The translations under genes and the position numbers were made by a program. Below, piece by piece: positions 15,086-23,958 of a DNA stretch of 64,000 nucleotides (the first letter of the stretch is position 1; every line of letters starts with the position of its first letter). The notes under the pieces were generated by a model that made no database searches, had not been told where the DNA came from, and was given only the letters and a program-made list of their open reading frames with translations. Origin of the DNA: an uncultured Prevotellaceae bacterium (GTDB lineage Bacteria; Bacteroidota; Bacteroidia; Bacteroidales; Bacteroidaceae). The stretch covers positions 1 through 64,000 of the forward strand of contig ONDP01000026.1 in NCBI GenBank assembly GCA_900316645.1. The letters run 5' to 3'.

Positions 15086-15964
15086 ATGACACTGATTGAT
15101 GGAAAAGCAACGGCAACGGCTATAAAGGCTGAGATTGCCGAGGAGGTAAAAGAGATTGTAGCACGTGGAGGCAAACAGCCCCATCTGGCTGCTGTGCTCG
15201 TGGGACATGACGGAGGTTCGGAGACCTATGTGAAGAACAAAGTGCTGGCTTGCGAGGCCTGTGGTTTCAAGAGCACACTCATCCGCTATGAGGATAATAT
15301 CACCGAGGAGGAGCTCCTCGACTGTGTATCGCGATTGAATAGCGATGACGATGTGGACGGATTCATTGTCCAGTTGCCGCTTCCCAAGCATATTGACGAA
15401 CAGAAGATTATCGAGGCTATCGACTATCGCAAGGATGTTGATGGTTTCCACCCCATCAATGTGGGGCGCATGGCTATCGGACTGCCTTGCTTTATCTCGG
15501 CTACTCCATTGGGCATCATCACCCTGCTGAAGCGTTACAATATCGAGACAAGCGGAAAGAAATGTGTCATCCTGGGTCGCTCAAACATTGTGGGCAAGCC
15601 AATGGCTCAGCTCATGATGCAGAAGCAGTATGGCGATGCAACGGTTACGGTATGTCACTCTCGTTCAAAGACGCTGAAGGAAGAGTGCCGTGAGGCCGAT
15701 ATCATCATTGCTGCTATTGGTAAGCCCGATTTCGTAACAGCTGATATGGTGAAGGACGGTGCCGTGATTATCGATGTTGGTACTACTCGTGTTCCTGATG
15801 CCACTCGCAAGAGCGGTTTCCGCCTGAATGGTGACGTGAAGTTCGACGAGGTGGCTCCGAAATGTTCCTTCATTACTCCCGTTCCCGGTGGCGTTGGTCC
15901 AATGACTATCTGTTCGCTGATGAAGAATACCTTAGCTGCTGGCAAACGGGAATATTATAAGTGA
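15086..15964 (+). CDS. folD: Bifunctional methylene-THF dehydrogenase / methenyl-THF cyclohydrolase
   Basis: FolD converts 5,10-methylene-THF to 10-formyl-THF in one-carbon metabolism. The 292-residue protein shows [12 protein letters not shown] with the catalytic Lys, the family words [36 protein letters not shown] (NADP site) and [11 protein letters not shown]. It follows ffh after a 7-bp repeat and may be co-transcribed. Another folate enzyme, the cyclo-ligase part of the QueH fusion, is 6 kb upstream. Confidence 0.97.
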   Translation: MTLIDGKATATAIKAEIAEEVKEIVARGGKQPHLAAVLVGHDGGSETYVKNKVLACEACGFKSTLIRYEDNITEEELLDCVSRLNSDDDVDGFIVQLPLPKHIDEQKIIEAIDYRKDVDGFHPINVGRMAIGLPCFISATPLGIITLLKRYNIETSGKKCVILGRSNIVGKPMAQLMMQKQYGDATVTVCHSRSKTLKEECREADIIIAAIGKPDFVTADMVKDGAVIIDVGTTRVPDATRKSGFRLNGDVKFDEVAPKCSFITPVPGGVGPMTICSLMKNTLAAGKREYYK

Positions 15965-15969
15965 ACAAG

Positions 15970-16018
15970 TTCATAGTTCATAGTTCATAATTCATAGTTC
16001 ATAGTTCATAGTTCATAG
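15970..16018. repeat. Seven-copy 7-bp repeat running into a GTG start
   Basis: Seven units of TTCATAG (one TTCATAA) lie in tandem, and the last G is the first base of the GTG start of the TPR miniprotein. Confidence 0.85.
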
Positions 16019-16215
16019 TGAGAAGTGAAGAATTTGCTACCGCCCAGGAGTATTATGAGCAGGGCAATGCCTATCGGAAGCAGGGTAACTGGCAGGAGGC
16101 AATCAATTGCTATCTGAAGGCGATAGAGCTCGACCCGGAGAGTCCTGCTGTCGAGGCCAAGCAGATGCTCGACGACATCATGAATTTTTATCATAAGGAT
16201 TATTACAATCCATAA
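16018..16215 (+). CDS. Single-TPR miniprotein
   Basis: The 65-residue protein contains one clear tetratricopeptide unit, with EYYEQGNAYRKQGNWQEAI followed by Y-L-K-A-I-E-L-D-P, and a short acidic helix. The start is an apparent GTG at the end of the 7-bp repeat; no ATG lies in frame. It sits 20 bp before the ferredoxin subunit of the oxidoreductase operon. A role as a protein-protein adaptor for that complex is only a guess. Confidence 0.65.
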   Translation: MRSEEFATAQEYYEQGNAYRKQGNWQEAINCYLKAIELDPESPAVEAKQMLDDIMNFYHKDYYNP

Positions 16216-16235
16216 CAACAAATACAAAAGAGAGA

Positions 16236-16466
16236 ATGGCTAAACTGAAAGGTGCTATTGTGGTGAATACCGACCGTTGTAAGGGCTGCGCGCTTTGTGT
16301 GAGTGCGTGTCCGCAGGGGGTTATCGCAATGGCCAATCGTGTGAATGTGCATGGCTATCCCTATGTGGAGCCCGTGCAGATAGACAAGTGCACTGGCTGT
16401 ACGTCGTGCGCTGTGGTTTGTCCTGATGGATGCATTACGGTCTATCGTAAAAAAGTAGAGGAGTAA
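16236..16466 (+). CDS. 2-oxoacid:ferredoxin oxidoreductase, 4Fe-4S (delta) subunit
   Basis: The 76-residue ferredoxin has two complete cluster motifs, CKGCALCVSACP and CTGCTSCAVVCP. In four-subunit 2-oxoacid:ferredoxin oxidoreductases this subunit passes electrons from the thiamine centre to external ferredoxin. It is four bases upstream of the alpha subunit gene, in the usual delta-alpha-beta-gamma order. Confidence 0.93.
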   Translation: MAKLKGAIVVNTDRCKGCALCVSACPQGVIAMANRVNVHGYPYVEPVQIDKCTGCTSCAVVCPDGCITVYRKKVEE

Positions 16467-16470
16467 AAAG

Positions 16471-17550
16471 ATGGCAGAACAGGAAGTTACTTTGATGAAA
16501 GGCAACGAGGCGATAGCTCACGCTGCCATCCGCTGTGGTGCCGACGGATATTTCGGATATCCCATCACCCCGCAGAGTGAAGTGATTGAGACGCTGGCAG
16601 AACTGAAACCTTGGGAGACAACTGGTATGGTGGTCTTGCAGGCTGAGAGCGAGCTGGCTTCTATTAATATGATTTACGGTGGTGCAGCAGCCGGTAAGAA
16701 GGTGCTCACCTCGTCGTCGTCACCTGGTATAGCACTGATGCAGGAGGGCATTACCTATATGGCTGGTGCTGAGCTGCCGGGTGTGTTTGTCAATGTGCAG
16801 CGCGGTGGTCCCGGACTGGGCACTATCCAACCTTCACAGGGCGACTATTTCCAGGCTACCCGTGGTGGTGGTAATGGCGACTATAACGTCATTGTGCTGG
16901 CTCCTAACTCGGTGCAGGAGATGGCCGATTTCGTTGACCTTGCTTTTGAGTTGGCTTTCAAGTATCGCAATCCTGCCATGATTCTGTCCGACGGTGTCAT
17001 TGGTCAGATGATGGAGCGCATTGTGTTGCCTCCCTATAAGCCCCGCCGTACTGAGGAAGAGATTCGTCAGCAGTGTCCTTGGGCTACTATCGGTCGCACG
17101 AAGGACCGCAAGCCTAATATCATTACCTCGCTGGAGTTGAAGCCTGAGATTATGGAGGCTCGCAACTTGCATCTTCAGCAGAAATATGCTGAGATTCGCG
17201 AGAAGGAAGTGCGCTATGAGACGCTGTTCTGCGATGATGCCGAACTGTTGGTTGTTGCCTTCGGTTCTGCTGCCCGTCTGACACAGAAAGCCATTGAGAT
17301 GGCTCGTGAGGAAGGCGTAAAGGTAGGACTCTTGCGTCCCATCACCTTATGGCCTTTCCCCTCGAAGGCGATTGCCGAGTTGGCGAAGGGCAAGAAGGGC
17401 GTTCTCGTTGTAGAGATCAATGCCGGACAGATGGTTCAGGACGTTCGTCTTGCCATCAACGGTGCCCTGCCTGTTGAGCAGTTTGGTCGCTTGGGCGGTA
17501 TTGTTCCTGAGCCCGAGGAGATTGTGGAAGTTTTAAAGAAGATGATGTAA
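16471..17550 (+). CDS. vorB: 2-oxoacid:ferredoxin oxidoreductase, alpha subunit (VorB/KorA type)
   Basis: The 359-residue protein has the pyrimidine-binding half of the thiamine enzyme, with GYFGYPITPQSEVIETLAEL near residue 30, ASINMIYGGAAAGKKVLTSS, and a C-terminal transketolase-like domain with EINAGQMVQDVRLA. Annotation pipelines call this Bacteroidales protein VorB (3-methyl-2-oxobutanoate), but 2-oxoglutarate is an equally reasonable substrate. The reaction makes acyl-CoA and reduced ferredoxin reversibly. Confidence 0.9.
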   Translation: MAEQEVTLMKGNEAIAHAAIRCGADGYFGYPITPQSEVIETLAELKPWETTGMVVLQAESELASINMIYGGAAAGKKVLTSSSSPGIALMQEGITYMAGAELPGVFVNVQRGGPGLGTIQPSQGDYFQATRGGGNGDYNVIVLAPNSVQEMADFVDLAFELAFKYRNPAMILSDGVIGQMMERIVLPPYKPRRTEEEIRQQCPWATIGRTKDRKPNIITSLELKPEIMEARNLHLQQKYAEIREKEVRYETLFCDDAELLVVAFGSAARLTQKAIEMAREEGVKVGLLRPITLWPFPSKAIAELAKGKKGVLVVEINAGQMVQDVRLAINGALPVEQFGRLGGIVPEPEEIVEVLKKMM

Positions 17551-17551
17551 G

Positions 17552-18319
17552 ATGGAAAACAATATTATAGCACCAGAGAATCTGGTATATCAGAAACCGA
17601 CACTGATGAACGACAACCACATGCACTACTGCCCCGGTTGTTCGCATGGTGTGGTACATAAACTCGTGGCTGAGGTCATCGAGGAAATGGGCATGGAGGA
17701 GAAAACCGTCGGTGTTTCGCCTGTGGGTTGTGCCGTCTTTGCCTATAACTATCTGGATATCGACTGGCAGGAGGCTGCCCATGGACGTGCTCCAGCTGTG
17801 GCTACTGCCATCAAGCGCCTGTGGCCCGACCGTCTTGTGTTCACCTATCAGGGTGATGGCGATTTGGCTTGTATCGGTACTTGTGAAACCATTCATGCCT
17901 TGAACCGTGGCGAACATATTGCCATCATCTTCATCAACAATGCCATCTATGGTATGACGGGTGGTCAGATGGCTCCTACCACGCTCATGGGTATGAAGAC
18001 TTCAACCTGTCCCTATGGTCGTCAGGCCGACTTGCACGGATATCCCCTGCACATCACTGAGATAGCTGCCACGTTGGAGGGTACTTGCTATGTGACTCGC
18101 CAGAGTGTAGAGACTGTTGCAGCTATCCGTTCTGCAAAGAAAGCCATTCGCAAGGCCTTCGAGGCTTCGATGGCTGGCAAGGGAAGCAGTCTGGTGGAGA
18201 TTGTATCAACCTGTAACAGCGGTTGGAAGATGTCGCCCAAGGCTGCCAATGAGTGGATGCAGGAACACATGTTCAATTATTATCCGAAAGGAGACTTGAA
18301 AGACACGACAAGTCTTTAA
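17552..18319 (+). CDS. 2-oxoacid:ferredoxin oxidoreductase, beta (thiamine diphosphate) subunit
   Basis: The 255-residue protein carries YCPGCSHGVVHKL near residue 27 and the thiamine-diphosphate motif GDGDLACIGTCETIHA continuing to IIFINNAIYGMTGGQ, where Asp and Asn bind Mg2+. It starts two bases after the alpha subunit stop. Together with alpha it forms the catalytic core of the complex. Confidence 0.93.
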   Translation: MENNIIAPENLVYQKPTLMNDNHMHYCPGCSHGVVHKLVAEVIEEMGMEEKTVGVSPVGCAVFAYNYLDIDWQEAAHGRAPAVATAIKRLWPDRLVFTYQGDGDLACIGTCETIHALNRGEHIAIIFINNAIYGMTGGQMAPTTLMGMKTSTCPYGRQADLHGYPLHITEIAATLEGTCYVTRQSVETVAAIRSAKKAIRKAFEASMAGKGSSLVEIVSTCNSGWKMSPKAANEWMQEHMFNYYPKGDLKDTTSL

Positions 18320-18359
18320 TTGATAATTGACAATTGATAATTGATAATTGATAATTAAG
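18319..18359. repeat. 7-bp repeat between beta and gamma subunit genes
   Basis: ATTGATA, ATTGACA and three further ATTGATA units run from the beta subunit stop codon to the gamma subunit ATG. Confidence 0.8.
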
Positions 18360-18902
18360 ATGAAGAAAGAGATAATAATCAGTGGTTTCGGAGGGCAGGG
18401 TGTGCTCTCAATGGGTAAGATTCTGGCTTATTCAGGACTGATGGACGACAAGGAGGTGACATGGATGCCTGCCTATGGTCCGGAACAGCGTGGAGGTACT
18501 GCCAACGTGACTGTGATAGTCAGCGACGAGAAGATTTCTTCGCCTATATTGAGTAAGTTCGATATTGCCATTGTGCTCAACCAACCATCACTCGAGAAGT
18601 TTGAACCGAAACTGAAGCCAGGCGGTATTCTGATTTACGATGCTTATGGCATCATCAATCCTCCTACGCGCAAGGACATCACCGTTTATCGCATCGATGC
18701 GATGGACAAGGCAGCCGAGATGAAGAATGCCAAGGTGTTCAATATGATTGTGCTGGGCGGACTCTTGAAGGTGGCTCCCGTCGTGAGTACCAATGGTGTG
18801 GAAAAGGCCCTCTACAAGACACTGCCTGAGCGCCATCACGCCATGATTCCCCTCAACATGCAAGCTATTGAGGAGGGCGGAAAGATTATCGAGAAACAGT
18901 AA
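18360..18902 (+). CDS. 2-oxoacid:ferredoxin oxidoreductase, gamma subunit
   Basis: The 180-residue protein begins MKKEIIISGFGGQGVLSMGK, the N-terminal signature of gamma subunits, followed by MPAYGPEQRGGTANV. The last gene of the operon is closed by a strong hairpin terminator. I chose the ATG directly after the 7-bp repeat because the upstream frame would translate the repeat. Confidence 0.92.
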   Translation: MKKEIIISGFGGQGVLSMGKILAYSGLMDDKEVTWMPAYGPEQRGGTANVTVIVSDEKISSPILSKFDIAIVLNQPSLEKFEPKLKPGGILIYDAYGIINPPTRKDITVYRIDAMDKAAEMKNAKVFNMIVLGGLLKVAPVVSTNGVEKALYKTLPERHHAMIPLNMQAIEEGGKIIEKQ

Positions 18903-18924
18903 AAATAATAGTTAACCCCTCGAA

Positions 18925-18965
18925 AAAGGTGCCTACTCTTACCTCGTAAAAGTAGGCACCTTTTA
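18925..18965. terminator. Bidirectional terminator
   Basis: A perfect 14-bp stem (AAAAGGTGCCTACT with its complement) flanked by A and T runs ends both the oxidoreductase operon and the convergent TonB receptor gene. Confidence 0.9.
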
Positions 18966-18988
18966 TATCATAAAGGTTTCTTTTTCGT

Positions 18989-20863
18989 TTAGAACGAGAC
19001 ATTTGCACCGGCCATGAAGGTGGCACGGGGCATGGGGTAGCCCGCATTGATTTCGTAGCGCTGCGCCAGCAGATTTTCGCCACGCACCCATAGTGCCAGG
19101 TTGTTCACCAACCTGTAACTGACAGTAGCATTCAGCAGCAGGAAATTTTCCTTCTTTTCATTGTCCCCGATAGCAGTATATAGCCCGTTGATATACTGCA
19201 GACCAGCCACAACATTCCAGCGCTGCTGACTGAAGTCGGCACCCAGGAATCCCTTATACTGCGGAGCACCCAACACGTGGTTCTTCATGTGGAGTAACGA
19301 GTGGTTGGTGGTCAGGCGCCAGTGTGGATTGATGCGGTAGGCTGCTTCAGCCTCCAGACCGTAGTTCTCTATCTCGCCGGTATTCACATTGCGTGGCTTG
19401 CCGTCAACGGGCATTGTCTGAATCATGTTGTCGCCCTTCAGGTAGAACAGGTTCAGACCGTAGTTAAACTGTCCGAGACGATGGCTCCAAGCCAGTTCGT
19501 AGTTCATCAGTCGTTCTGGTTTCAAATCTGTATTTGAGGGGGGATAGAGATACATCTCGCGCATGGTGGGATTGCGGAAACCCTTGCTCACCATTGCCTT
19601 CAGTTCGCCACTCTCCATCGGACGAATGACAATGCCGCCCTGTGGAATCCATTCCGTTCCGGTTATAGAATGATGATCAACACGAAGGCCTGCATCGACA
19701 GTCAACCACGATGTGAGGTCTTGGCGGAACTCTACATAACCGGCAATCTCGTTGCGATATGACTTGCCACTCTGTTTGTTGGGCGTGTCAAGTGTCTCGC
19801 CAGTTTCCTTTGATGTGTAGTAGGCATAGCCATAGATATGCTGATAGTCGATACCTGCTGTCAGGCGATTACCCTCGAAGAGTTGGAAACTCTCATACAG
19901 CGAGATTCCCATCAGCGCATCCTTCGAACGGAAGTAACGCTGGGTGGGTTTCGCAGGGTCGGCAGTACCGTCGTCTATCTTATGGCGTCCGAAATTAGTG
20001 TAGAGACTCAGTGCACCATTGCTCCGTCCATAGTGATTCTCCACAGCAGCAGAAACCATACCTCGTGTTATCCACTGGTCGGCATCGTAGAGTGGGGAAG
20101 CCGTACTGCCTGGTTGGCTGGCATTGAAATGGGTGATGTTGGCATCCACATAGGCATTCCAATGGTCGTTGAAGTCATAGCCCAGTTTCAAGTAACCCCC
20201 ATATTGCTCAAAACCCATGCGGGGACGGTGGTTGTCGGTGCGTCCATACTGGGCGGCAATTGTGCTTGAGAACTTTCCACTGCGTATCTGGTTAGTAACC
20301 TCGGCCTGCAGGGTTCCATAGCTGCCTGCGCCGATATTGATATTTGTATGAACCGAATTGCCACCTGCAGGGCGACGCGTCACAATATTGATGACACCAC
20401 CCATCGCATTCGAACCATAGAGCATCGAGGCTGGTCCGCGCAACACTTCCACGCGTTCAGCCATCAGCGTCTGATAACTGTCGGATATAGGATGGCCATA
20501 GATGCCCTGATATTGTGGATGACCGTCAATCAGCACCATCATCTGACCACTGCCGCCTGCTATACCGCGCATGTTAATACCTCCGGCGGCTCCTCCTGAC
20601 ACACCGTAACCCAACACAGAGCGCGAGGTCACAAACAGGCCAGGCACCTGCTGTACAACGGTGGGCAGGATACTGGTTTGATATTGATTCGTCAGCAAAT
20701 CGCGCTCTATCACCGTCACAGTCCGTGGCAGATAGCGCGTGTCTGTGGCTGAACGGGTTCCTGTCACTACGACCTCCTGCAAGTGCAACGAATCGTTTAT
20801 TTCAATAGCTTGAATGCCCGATGTGCTGGCTACGAGCATCATAGTCAATAAATGCTTTTTCAT
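18989..20863 (-). CDS. TonB-dependent outer membrane receptor
   Basis: The 624-residue precursor has a signal peptide ending near IQA. The TonB-box region and plug begin with LQEVVVTGTRSATDTRYLPR, followed by NMRGIAGGSGQMMVLIDGHP and VLRGPASMLYGSNAMGGVIN. A 22-strand-type barrel rich in aromatic/glycine strands ends in a terminal Phe (GANVSF), as barrel assembly requires. The compact size and lack of a carboxypeptidase-like N-domain resemble BtuB/FepA siderophore or cofactor receptors rather than SusC. No SusD partner is adjacent, and the ligand is not readable. Confidence 0.88.
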   Translation of the reverse strand: MKKHLLTMMLVASTSGIQAIEINDSLHLQEVVVTGTRSATDTRYLPRTVTVIERDLLTNQYQTSILPTVVQQVPGLFVTSRSVLGYGVSGGAAGGINMRGIAGGSGQMMVLIDGHPQYQGIYGHPISDSYQTLMAERVEVLRGPASMLYGSNAMGGVINIVTRRPAGGNSVHTNINIGAGSYGTLQAEVTNQIRSGKFSSTIAAQYGRTDNHRPRMGFEQYGGYLKLGYDFNDHWNAYVDANITHFNASQPGSTASPLYDADQWITRGMVSAAVENHYGRSNGALSLYTNFGRHKIDDGTADPAKPTQRYFRSKDALMGISLYESFQLFEGNRLTAGIDYQHIYGYAYYTSKETGETLDTPNKQSGKSYRNEIAGYVEFRQDLTSWLTVDAGLRVDHHSITGTEWIPQGGIVIRPMESGELKAMVSKGFRNPTMREMYLYPPSNTDLKPERLMNYELAWSHRLGQFNYGLNLFYLKGDNMIQTMPVDGKPRNVNTGEIENYGLEAEAAYRINPHWRLTTNHSLLHMKNHVLGAPQYKGFLGADFSQQRWNVVAGLQYINGLYTAIGDNEKKENFLLLNATVSYRLVNNLALWVRGENLLAQRYEINAGYPMPRATFMAGANVSF

Positions 20864-20920
20864 TCCTAACATCTAGTTTATGATATTGTTATGTTTCATC
20901 TCACTTAAAATTTTCTCGTG

Positions 20921-20928
20921 CAAAGTTA
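20921..20928 (-). promoter_or_regulatory. Promoter box for the TonB receptor
   Basis: The minus strand reads TAACTTTG, 57 bp before the chosen ATG. Confidence 0.65.
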
Positions 20929-21057
20929 CACATTATTTATATATTATAGACACATTAGGAGGAGAAAGTTTAATGATATAGATTAAGAAAGTTACTCTAT
21001 TTTGTTCCTATCGCGCATTTTTATTGTCTATTTTTCCGTTATTTGCATTATTCTTTG

Positions 21058-21065
21058 TAACTTTG
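21058..21065 (+). promoter_or_regulatory. Promoter box for the FadL-like gene
   Basis: TAACTTTG lies 27 bp before the start; no well-spaced upstream TTTG is visible. Confidence 0.6.
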
Positions 21066-21092
21066 CAGCCGAAATCCATTAAAAAGAGAAAA

Positions 21093-22415
21093 ATGAGGAA
21101 ACTATTACTTCTTGCAGTTACTGCTACTGCTTTCTTGACAGTTCGTGCAGGCGGACTGATGACCAACACGAATTATCACATTGCTTTTGATCGCATGATG
21201 GCGCGCGGAGCCACCTTCGACATTGATGCCACTTTCAGCAATCCTGCCGGTCTGGCATGGGGGCACGAAGGATGGGAACTCTCGCTCAACTTCCAGAAAC
21301 CGTGGCAACATCGCGACATCAAACTCGGTGAGACTACTTATGAAGGCAAGGCATCGGCGCCCATCGTTCCAGCCTTGTTCGCTACGTATAAGAAAAATCG
21401 CATTGCCGTATCTGCCATGATTGGTATCGTTGGCAGCGGTGGTTTTGTAGAGTATAAGCAGGGCGTCCCGATGTATAACATGCTCTTGGGTGGTATGCTG
21501 GCTGCCAATGGCATTACCCCCGACCAGTACAAACTTAATTCTGAGATGAAGGGTAAACAGTATATCTATGGCGGTCAGGTGAACTTCACTTATAAAATAT
21601 CCGATTGCTTTGCTGCTGCAGTGGGTCTGCGTGCCAATTATTACGACGGATACTATCGCGGACACGTCATTGCTGCCGACCATCCCCAGCTGGGCGAACT
21701 GGCCAAGCTGTTGCTGGATGTCGATCAGAAAGGGTGGGGCATTACACCCATCATCAGTCTTGACTTCCACAAGGGACCTGTGACGGTTGCTGCACGTTAC
21801 GAGTTCCGCACCAAACTCAATCCCAAGAACGAGACCAATGTGCTCGATGCTGGTCTCGGCACCAATCTCATTGCAGCAATGATGGCTGCCGACCCAGCAG
21901 GTGCTCAGGCTAAACTTCAGGCGCTGGCTGCACAACTTGGCAATTATACCGCTCCCTTTGCCGATGGAGCCAGAACACGCTATGATATGCCTGCGCTTCT
22001 GTCTTTGGCTGTCGGTTACGAGTTCTCACCCAAGTTGCGCGCTACGTTGGAATATCACTTCTTCGACGACAAGAATGCCAAGATGGCTAACGACCGTCAG
22101 AAGGAACTCAAGCATGGTACCCACGAGATCCTGGCTGGTGTGGAATACGATATCAACGAGAAATTTACCGTCAGCTGTGGTGCTCAGCGTACCGACTACG
22201 GACTTTCTGACGGCTACCAGCAGAATACCTCGTTTGCCTGCGACAGCTATTCAATAGGTTTGGGTGGTGCTTGGAATGTCACAGACAAGATTCGTCTCAA
22301 TGCCGGCTACTTCATCAGTCTCTATAGCGACTATAAGAAAGCCACCAGTTATGGCGAGGAAACCTACTCGCGCACCAACAACGTGATAGGTATCGGAATT
22401 GATTACAAATTTTAA
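21093..22415 (+). CDS. FadL/OmpP1-family outer membrane transporter
   Basis: The 440-residue precursor has a signal peptide (MRKLLLLAVTATAFLTVRAG), then the FadL hallmark of an N-terminal segment with the SNPAGLAW word in which Asn-Pro-Ala-Gly is conserved, and a long barrel ending in IGIGIDYKF with terminal Phe. The family moves hydrophobic molecules such as long-chain fatty acids across the outer membrane. The substrate here is unknown. It is transcribed alone, divergent from the TonB receptor. Confidence 0.85.
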   Translation: MRKLLLLAVTATAFLTVRAGGLMTNTNYHIAFDRMMARGATFDIDATFSNPAGLAWGHEGWELSLNFQKPWQHRDIKLGETTYEGKASAPIVPALFATYKKNRIAVSAMIGIVGSGGFVEYKQGVPMYNMLLGGMLAANGITPDQYKLNSEMKGKQYIYGGQVNFTYKISDCFAAAVGLRANYYDGYYRGHVIAADHPQLGELAKLLLDVDQKGWGITPIISLDFHKGPVTVAARYEFRTKLNPKNETNVLDAGLGTNLIAAMMAADPAGAQAKLQALAAQLGNYTAPFADGARTRYDMPALLSLAVGYEFSPKLRATLEYHFFDDKNAKMANDRQKELKHGTHEILAGVEYDINEKFTVSCGAQRTDYGLSDGYQQNTSFACDSYSIGLGGAWNVTDKIRLNAGYFISLYSDYKKATSYGEETYSRTNNVIGIGIDYKF

Positions 22416-22587
22416 TGTTTTGTAGTATAAAAGTGAACGGAAACCGATATAAATCAAGAAAATAGGGCTAAAAAAGTACTTTTTACACGTTTTTTCTTGG
22501 AACTTAAAGTTTTTTTTATTTACTTTGCACTCGAAATCTAGATAAATAGGTAGAATTTTTATAATTTAACAAAAAGTTAGTAAGAAA

Positions 22588-23784
22588 ATGAAAAAGCTTT
22601 TTTTAATGCTTGCTGTTGCAATGCTGACAGTTTCAGCTAACGCACAGAAAACTGCTGTTACAGCTAACAAGGCTGGTGACAACTGGTACATTGGTATCAA
22701 TGCTGGTGTAGCTACTCCCATGAATAAGTTCAGAAGTAACTTGGGAGGTGGTGAAGATTTTGGTTTCATGAAGGGCGTATCTCCCGAGTTCGGTGTACGC
22801 GTTGGTAAGAACCTGACTACCGTATTCGGTCTGGCTCTGGACATCAACAACTACTTCGGAAACAAGTCTGATTCTAAGTCTATGTTCGGTAGCAAGACTT
22901 TCATCAACTCTACCGACTTCGACATTTTGAGCACATGGAACCTGAGCAACCTCTTCGGTGGTTACCTGGGTCAGCCTCGTAAGTTTGAGGTTATCGCTCT
23001 TGCAGGTGGTGGTTACAGCCGCGCATGGGCTCAGAAGCAGGGCGGTATCAACGCTAAGTTTGCTTTCGACCTCGCTTTGAACCTCGGTGCTGCTAAGCAG
23101 TGGCAGGTTTACTTGGAGCCAGGTGTTGTTTTCGGTCAGCCTGCTCCTATGTATGCTAACCCATTCCGCAAGGTTGAGGTTCTCTTCAATGGTAAGAAAT
23201 GGAATGGTGCTTTCTCTCTGAAGCTGGGTGTTAACTACAAGTTCGGTACCAGCAACGGTACTCACAACTTCAAGATTGAAGAGCTCCGCGACCAGGCTGA
23301 GATCGACGCTCTTAACGCTAAGATCAACGAGCTCCGTGGCGATGTTGATGCTAAGAATGGTCAGCTGAATGCTGCTAACCAGACCATCAACGACCTGAAG
23401 AAGAAGCTCGCTGAGTGCGAGGCTCGTCCTACTCAGATCGTTGAGGAGAAGAAGGAGACCACTCTGCAGCCAATCGTTATCTTCCGTCAGGGCAAGAGCA
23501 CTATCGACGCTGCTCAGTATGCAAGTGTTGAGATGGTTGCTAAGTATCTGAAGAATCATCCTGAGTCTAAGGTTCTCGTTAAGGGTTACGCTTCTCCAGA
23601 GGGTAAGGCTGAACTGAACCAGAAGCTTTCTGAGGCTCGTGCAACTGCTGTTGCTAACGCTCTCATCAAGCGCTACAAGATCTCTAAGGATCGCATCACC
23701 ACTCAGGGCTTGGGTGCTACCAGCGAGATTTCTGAGGAGAACGACTTCAACCGTGTTGCAATGTTCGTTGACACCACAAAGTAA
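22588..23784 (+). CDS. Major OmpA-family outer membrane protein
   Basis: The 398-residue precursor has a signal peptide ending ANAQ, an N-terminal beta-barrel of about 200 residues, a coiled-coil linker (residues about 230-275, EELRDQAEIDALNAK and following) and a C-terminal OmpA domain that binds peptidoglycan, with VKGYASPEGKAELNQKLSE. The build matches the abundant OmpA-like porins of Bacteroidales (Pgm6/7 of Porphyromonas). Codon use is strongly biased (GCT, GTT, AAG, CTC repeated), unlike the neighbours, which suggests very high expression. A strong terminator follows. Confidence 0.92.
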   Translation: MKKLFLMLAVAMLTVSANAQKTAVTANKAGDNWYIGINAGVATPMNKFRSNLGGGEDFGFMKGVSPEFGVRVGKNLTTVFGLALDINNYFGNKSDSKSMFGSKTFINSTDFDILSTWNLSNLFGGYLGQPRKFEVIALAGGGYSRAWAQKQGGINAKFAFDLALNLGAAKQWQVYLEPGVVFGQPAPMYANPFRKVEVLFNGKKWNGAFSLKLGVNYKFGTSNGTHNFKIEELRDQAEIDALNAKINELRGDVDAKNGQLNAANQTINDLKKKLAECEARPTQIVEEKKETTLQPIVIFRQGKSTIDAAQYASVEMVAKYLKNHPESKVLVKGYASPEGKAELNQKLSEARATAVANALIKRYKISKDRITTQGLGATSEISEENDFNRVAMFVDTTK

Positions 23785-23812
23785 TCTGAATCAATTAGAT
23801 TTAAAATAAAAG

Positions 23813-23846
23813 AATCCCTGCAGGCCAGTTCCTGCGGGGATTTTTT
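23813..23846 (+). terminator. Terminator of the OmpA-like gene
   Basis: A 12-bp stem (AATCCCTGCAGG with CCTGCGGGGATT, one wobble pair) is followed by TTTTTT, 28 bp after the stop. Confidence 0.9.
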
Positions 23847-23926
23847 AATTTGTGCCAAAAGTGTTTCAATTTGTTTCATTGATAAATTTTCTTCCATTAG
23901 TGCTTGTAAACTATTATTTTTTATCG

Positions 23927-23934
23927 TATCTTTG
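23927..23934 (+). promoter_or_regulatory. Promoter box for the GH115 gene
   Basis: TATCTTTG with TTG 20 bp upstream, 24 bp before the start ATG. Confidence 0.75.
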
Positions 23935-23958
23935 CGGAAGAATTTACAAGTTACTATT

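Noticed and set aside
14172..15116. Antisense open frame of 314 codons over ffh
   Set aside because: It is a shadow of the Ffh M and G domains; the sense strand is unambiguous.
22633..23559. Antisense open frame of 308 codons within the OmpA-like gene
   Set aside because: It mirrors the strongly biased codon use of the sense gene and has no start signals.
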